Below the pieces are notes generated by a model. The model saw nothing but the letters and a program-made list of their open reading frames with translations, was not told the origin of the DNA and did no database searches. From assembly GCF_030317105.1 (NCBI RefSeq), contig NZ_JASZYG010000003.1:186001-250000 (forward strand): DNA of 64,000 bases, in the 5' to 3' direction. Every line of letters begins with the position of its first letter. Position 1 is the first letter of the stretch. A program made the position numbers and the translations under genes. Of this stretch, positions 63,573-64,000 are shown piece after piece. The stretch is from Variovorax brevis (GTDB lineage: Bacteria; Pseudomonadota; Gammaproteobacteria; Burkholderiales; Burkholderiaceae_C).

Positions 63573-64000
63573 TCAACCGCGGCCGACGAAGGGCATCTTC
63601 GTGGCCATCACGGTGTGGAACAGGATGTTGGCTTCCAGCGGCAGGTTCGCCATGTAGAGCACCGACTGGCCCACGATCTTCACGTCGATCAGGGGTTCGA
63701 TGGCCAGCTCGCCATTGGCCTGCGGCACGCCCTTGGCCATGCGCGCAGCCAGTTCCGTCATCGCGTTGCCCACGTCGACCTGCCCCACGGCGATGTCGTA
63801 CTTGCGGCCGTCGAGCGACGCGGTCTTGGTGAGTCCCTTCACCGCATGCTTGGTCGACGTGTAGGCGGCCGAATTGGGACGCGGCGTGGTGGCCGAGATT
63901 GAACCGTTGTTGATGATGCGCCCACCCATCGGGCTTTGCGCCTTCATCGTTCGGAAAGCCGCCTGCAGGCAATAGAACATGCCGTTCAGGTTGATGTCCA
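63573..64000 (-). CDS. short-chain dehydrogenase/reductase (5' end beyond window)
   Basis: Partial SDR; the N-terminal Rossmann half lies past position 64000. Visible are the NGS element with catalytic Ser ([14 protein letters not shown]), the YxxxK motif [10 protein letters not shown] and a C-terminal part ending MPFVGRG. Substrate unknown. It converges on the nnr gene with 25 bp between. Confidence 0.85.
   Translation of the reverse strand, partial: DINLNGMFYCLQAAFRTMKAQSPMGGRIINNGSISATTPRPNSAAYTSTKHAVKGLTKTASLDGRKYDIAVGQVDVGNAMTELAARMAKGVPQANGELAIEPLIDVKIVGQSVLYMANLPLEANILFHTVMATKMPFVGRG

Overview
This window is a gene-dense, GC-rich stretch of chromosome from a betaproteobacterium. The gene order and protein types (rpsB-tsf-pyrH-frr-uppS-cdsA-dxr-rseP-bamA-skp-lpxD-fabZ-lpxA-lpxB-rnhB; exbB-exbD-lpxK-trm112-like-kdsB-adk; ftsH-folP-glmM; carA-carB-greA) point to Burkholderiales, most likely Comamonadaceae (Variovorax/Ramlibacter/Acidovorax relatives). 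The genus is an inference; no rRNA or tRNA gene is present to settle it. I saw no insertion sequence, prophage, CRISPR array or tRNA, and nothing marks a genomic island.

Layout. 1-4.8 kb: a partial phospholipase-D-fold lipoprotein and a divergent secreted peroxiredoxin, then exonuclease I and cardiolipin synthase. 4.8-9.1 kb: ClpA, its adaptor ClpS, and isocitrate dehydrogenase. 9.3-12.3 kb: a small secreted protein, a secreted DUF192 protein, Fe superoxide dismutase and XseA. 12.6-16.4 kb: a plus-strand operon for an ExbB/ExbD energiser pair, LpxK, a Trm112-like protein and KdsB, followed by adenylate kinase. 16.4-19.6 kb: a DUF6152/DUF6644/asparaginase operon divergent from lexA, with two tandem LexA boxes between them, then an unknown 113-residue protein. 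19.6-22.9 kb: a D-2-hydroxyacid dehydrogenase converging on a FimV-like protein. 23.0-28.5 kb: a catabolic operon of 3-hydroxyacyl-CoA dehydrogenase, a crotonase-fold isomerase, a Crp/Fnr regulator, an APH-fold kinase and an ACAD10/11-type acyl-CoA dehydrogenase.

28.6-36.3 kb: GNAT, GlmM, FolP, FtsH and RlmE on the minus strand; YhbY and a glycosyltransferase-like protein on the plus strand; then a DUF4149 protein and GreA. 36.3-41.6 kb: Kdo hydroxylase and carbamoyl-phosphate synthetase (CarA/CarB). 41.8-57.0 kb: one long minus-strand run from rpsB to a SpoU-type methyltransferase, covering translation factors, UMP kinase, isoprenoid and phospholipid precursors, outer-membrane protein assembly and lipid A synthesis. 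57.3-63.5 kb: amidase, a MarR regulator with its MFS exporter, a DadA-like oxidoreductase and a bifunctional NAD(P)HX repair enzyme. 63.6-64.0 kb: the 3' part of a short-chain dehydrogenase.

Functionally most of the window builds the cell envelope: lipid A and Kdo (LpxA/B/D/K, KdsB, KdoO, FabZ), peptidoglycan precursors (GlmM, UppS), phospholipids (CdsA, Cls) and outer-membrane proteins (BamA, Skp, RseP). The most promising non-housekeeping part is the 23-28.5 kb operon. Its kinase plus ACAD pair matches the type used to phosphorylate and then dephosphorylate 4-hydroxyacyl-CoAs, and it sits with an isomerase-like crotonase, a 3-hydroxyacyl-CoA dehydrogenase and its own regulator. The second is the LexA-box pair lying between lexA and the asparaginase operon.
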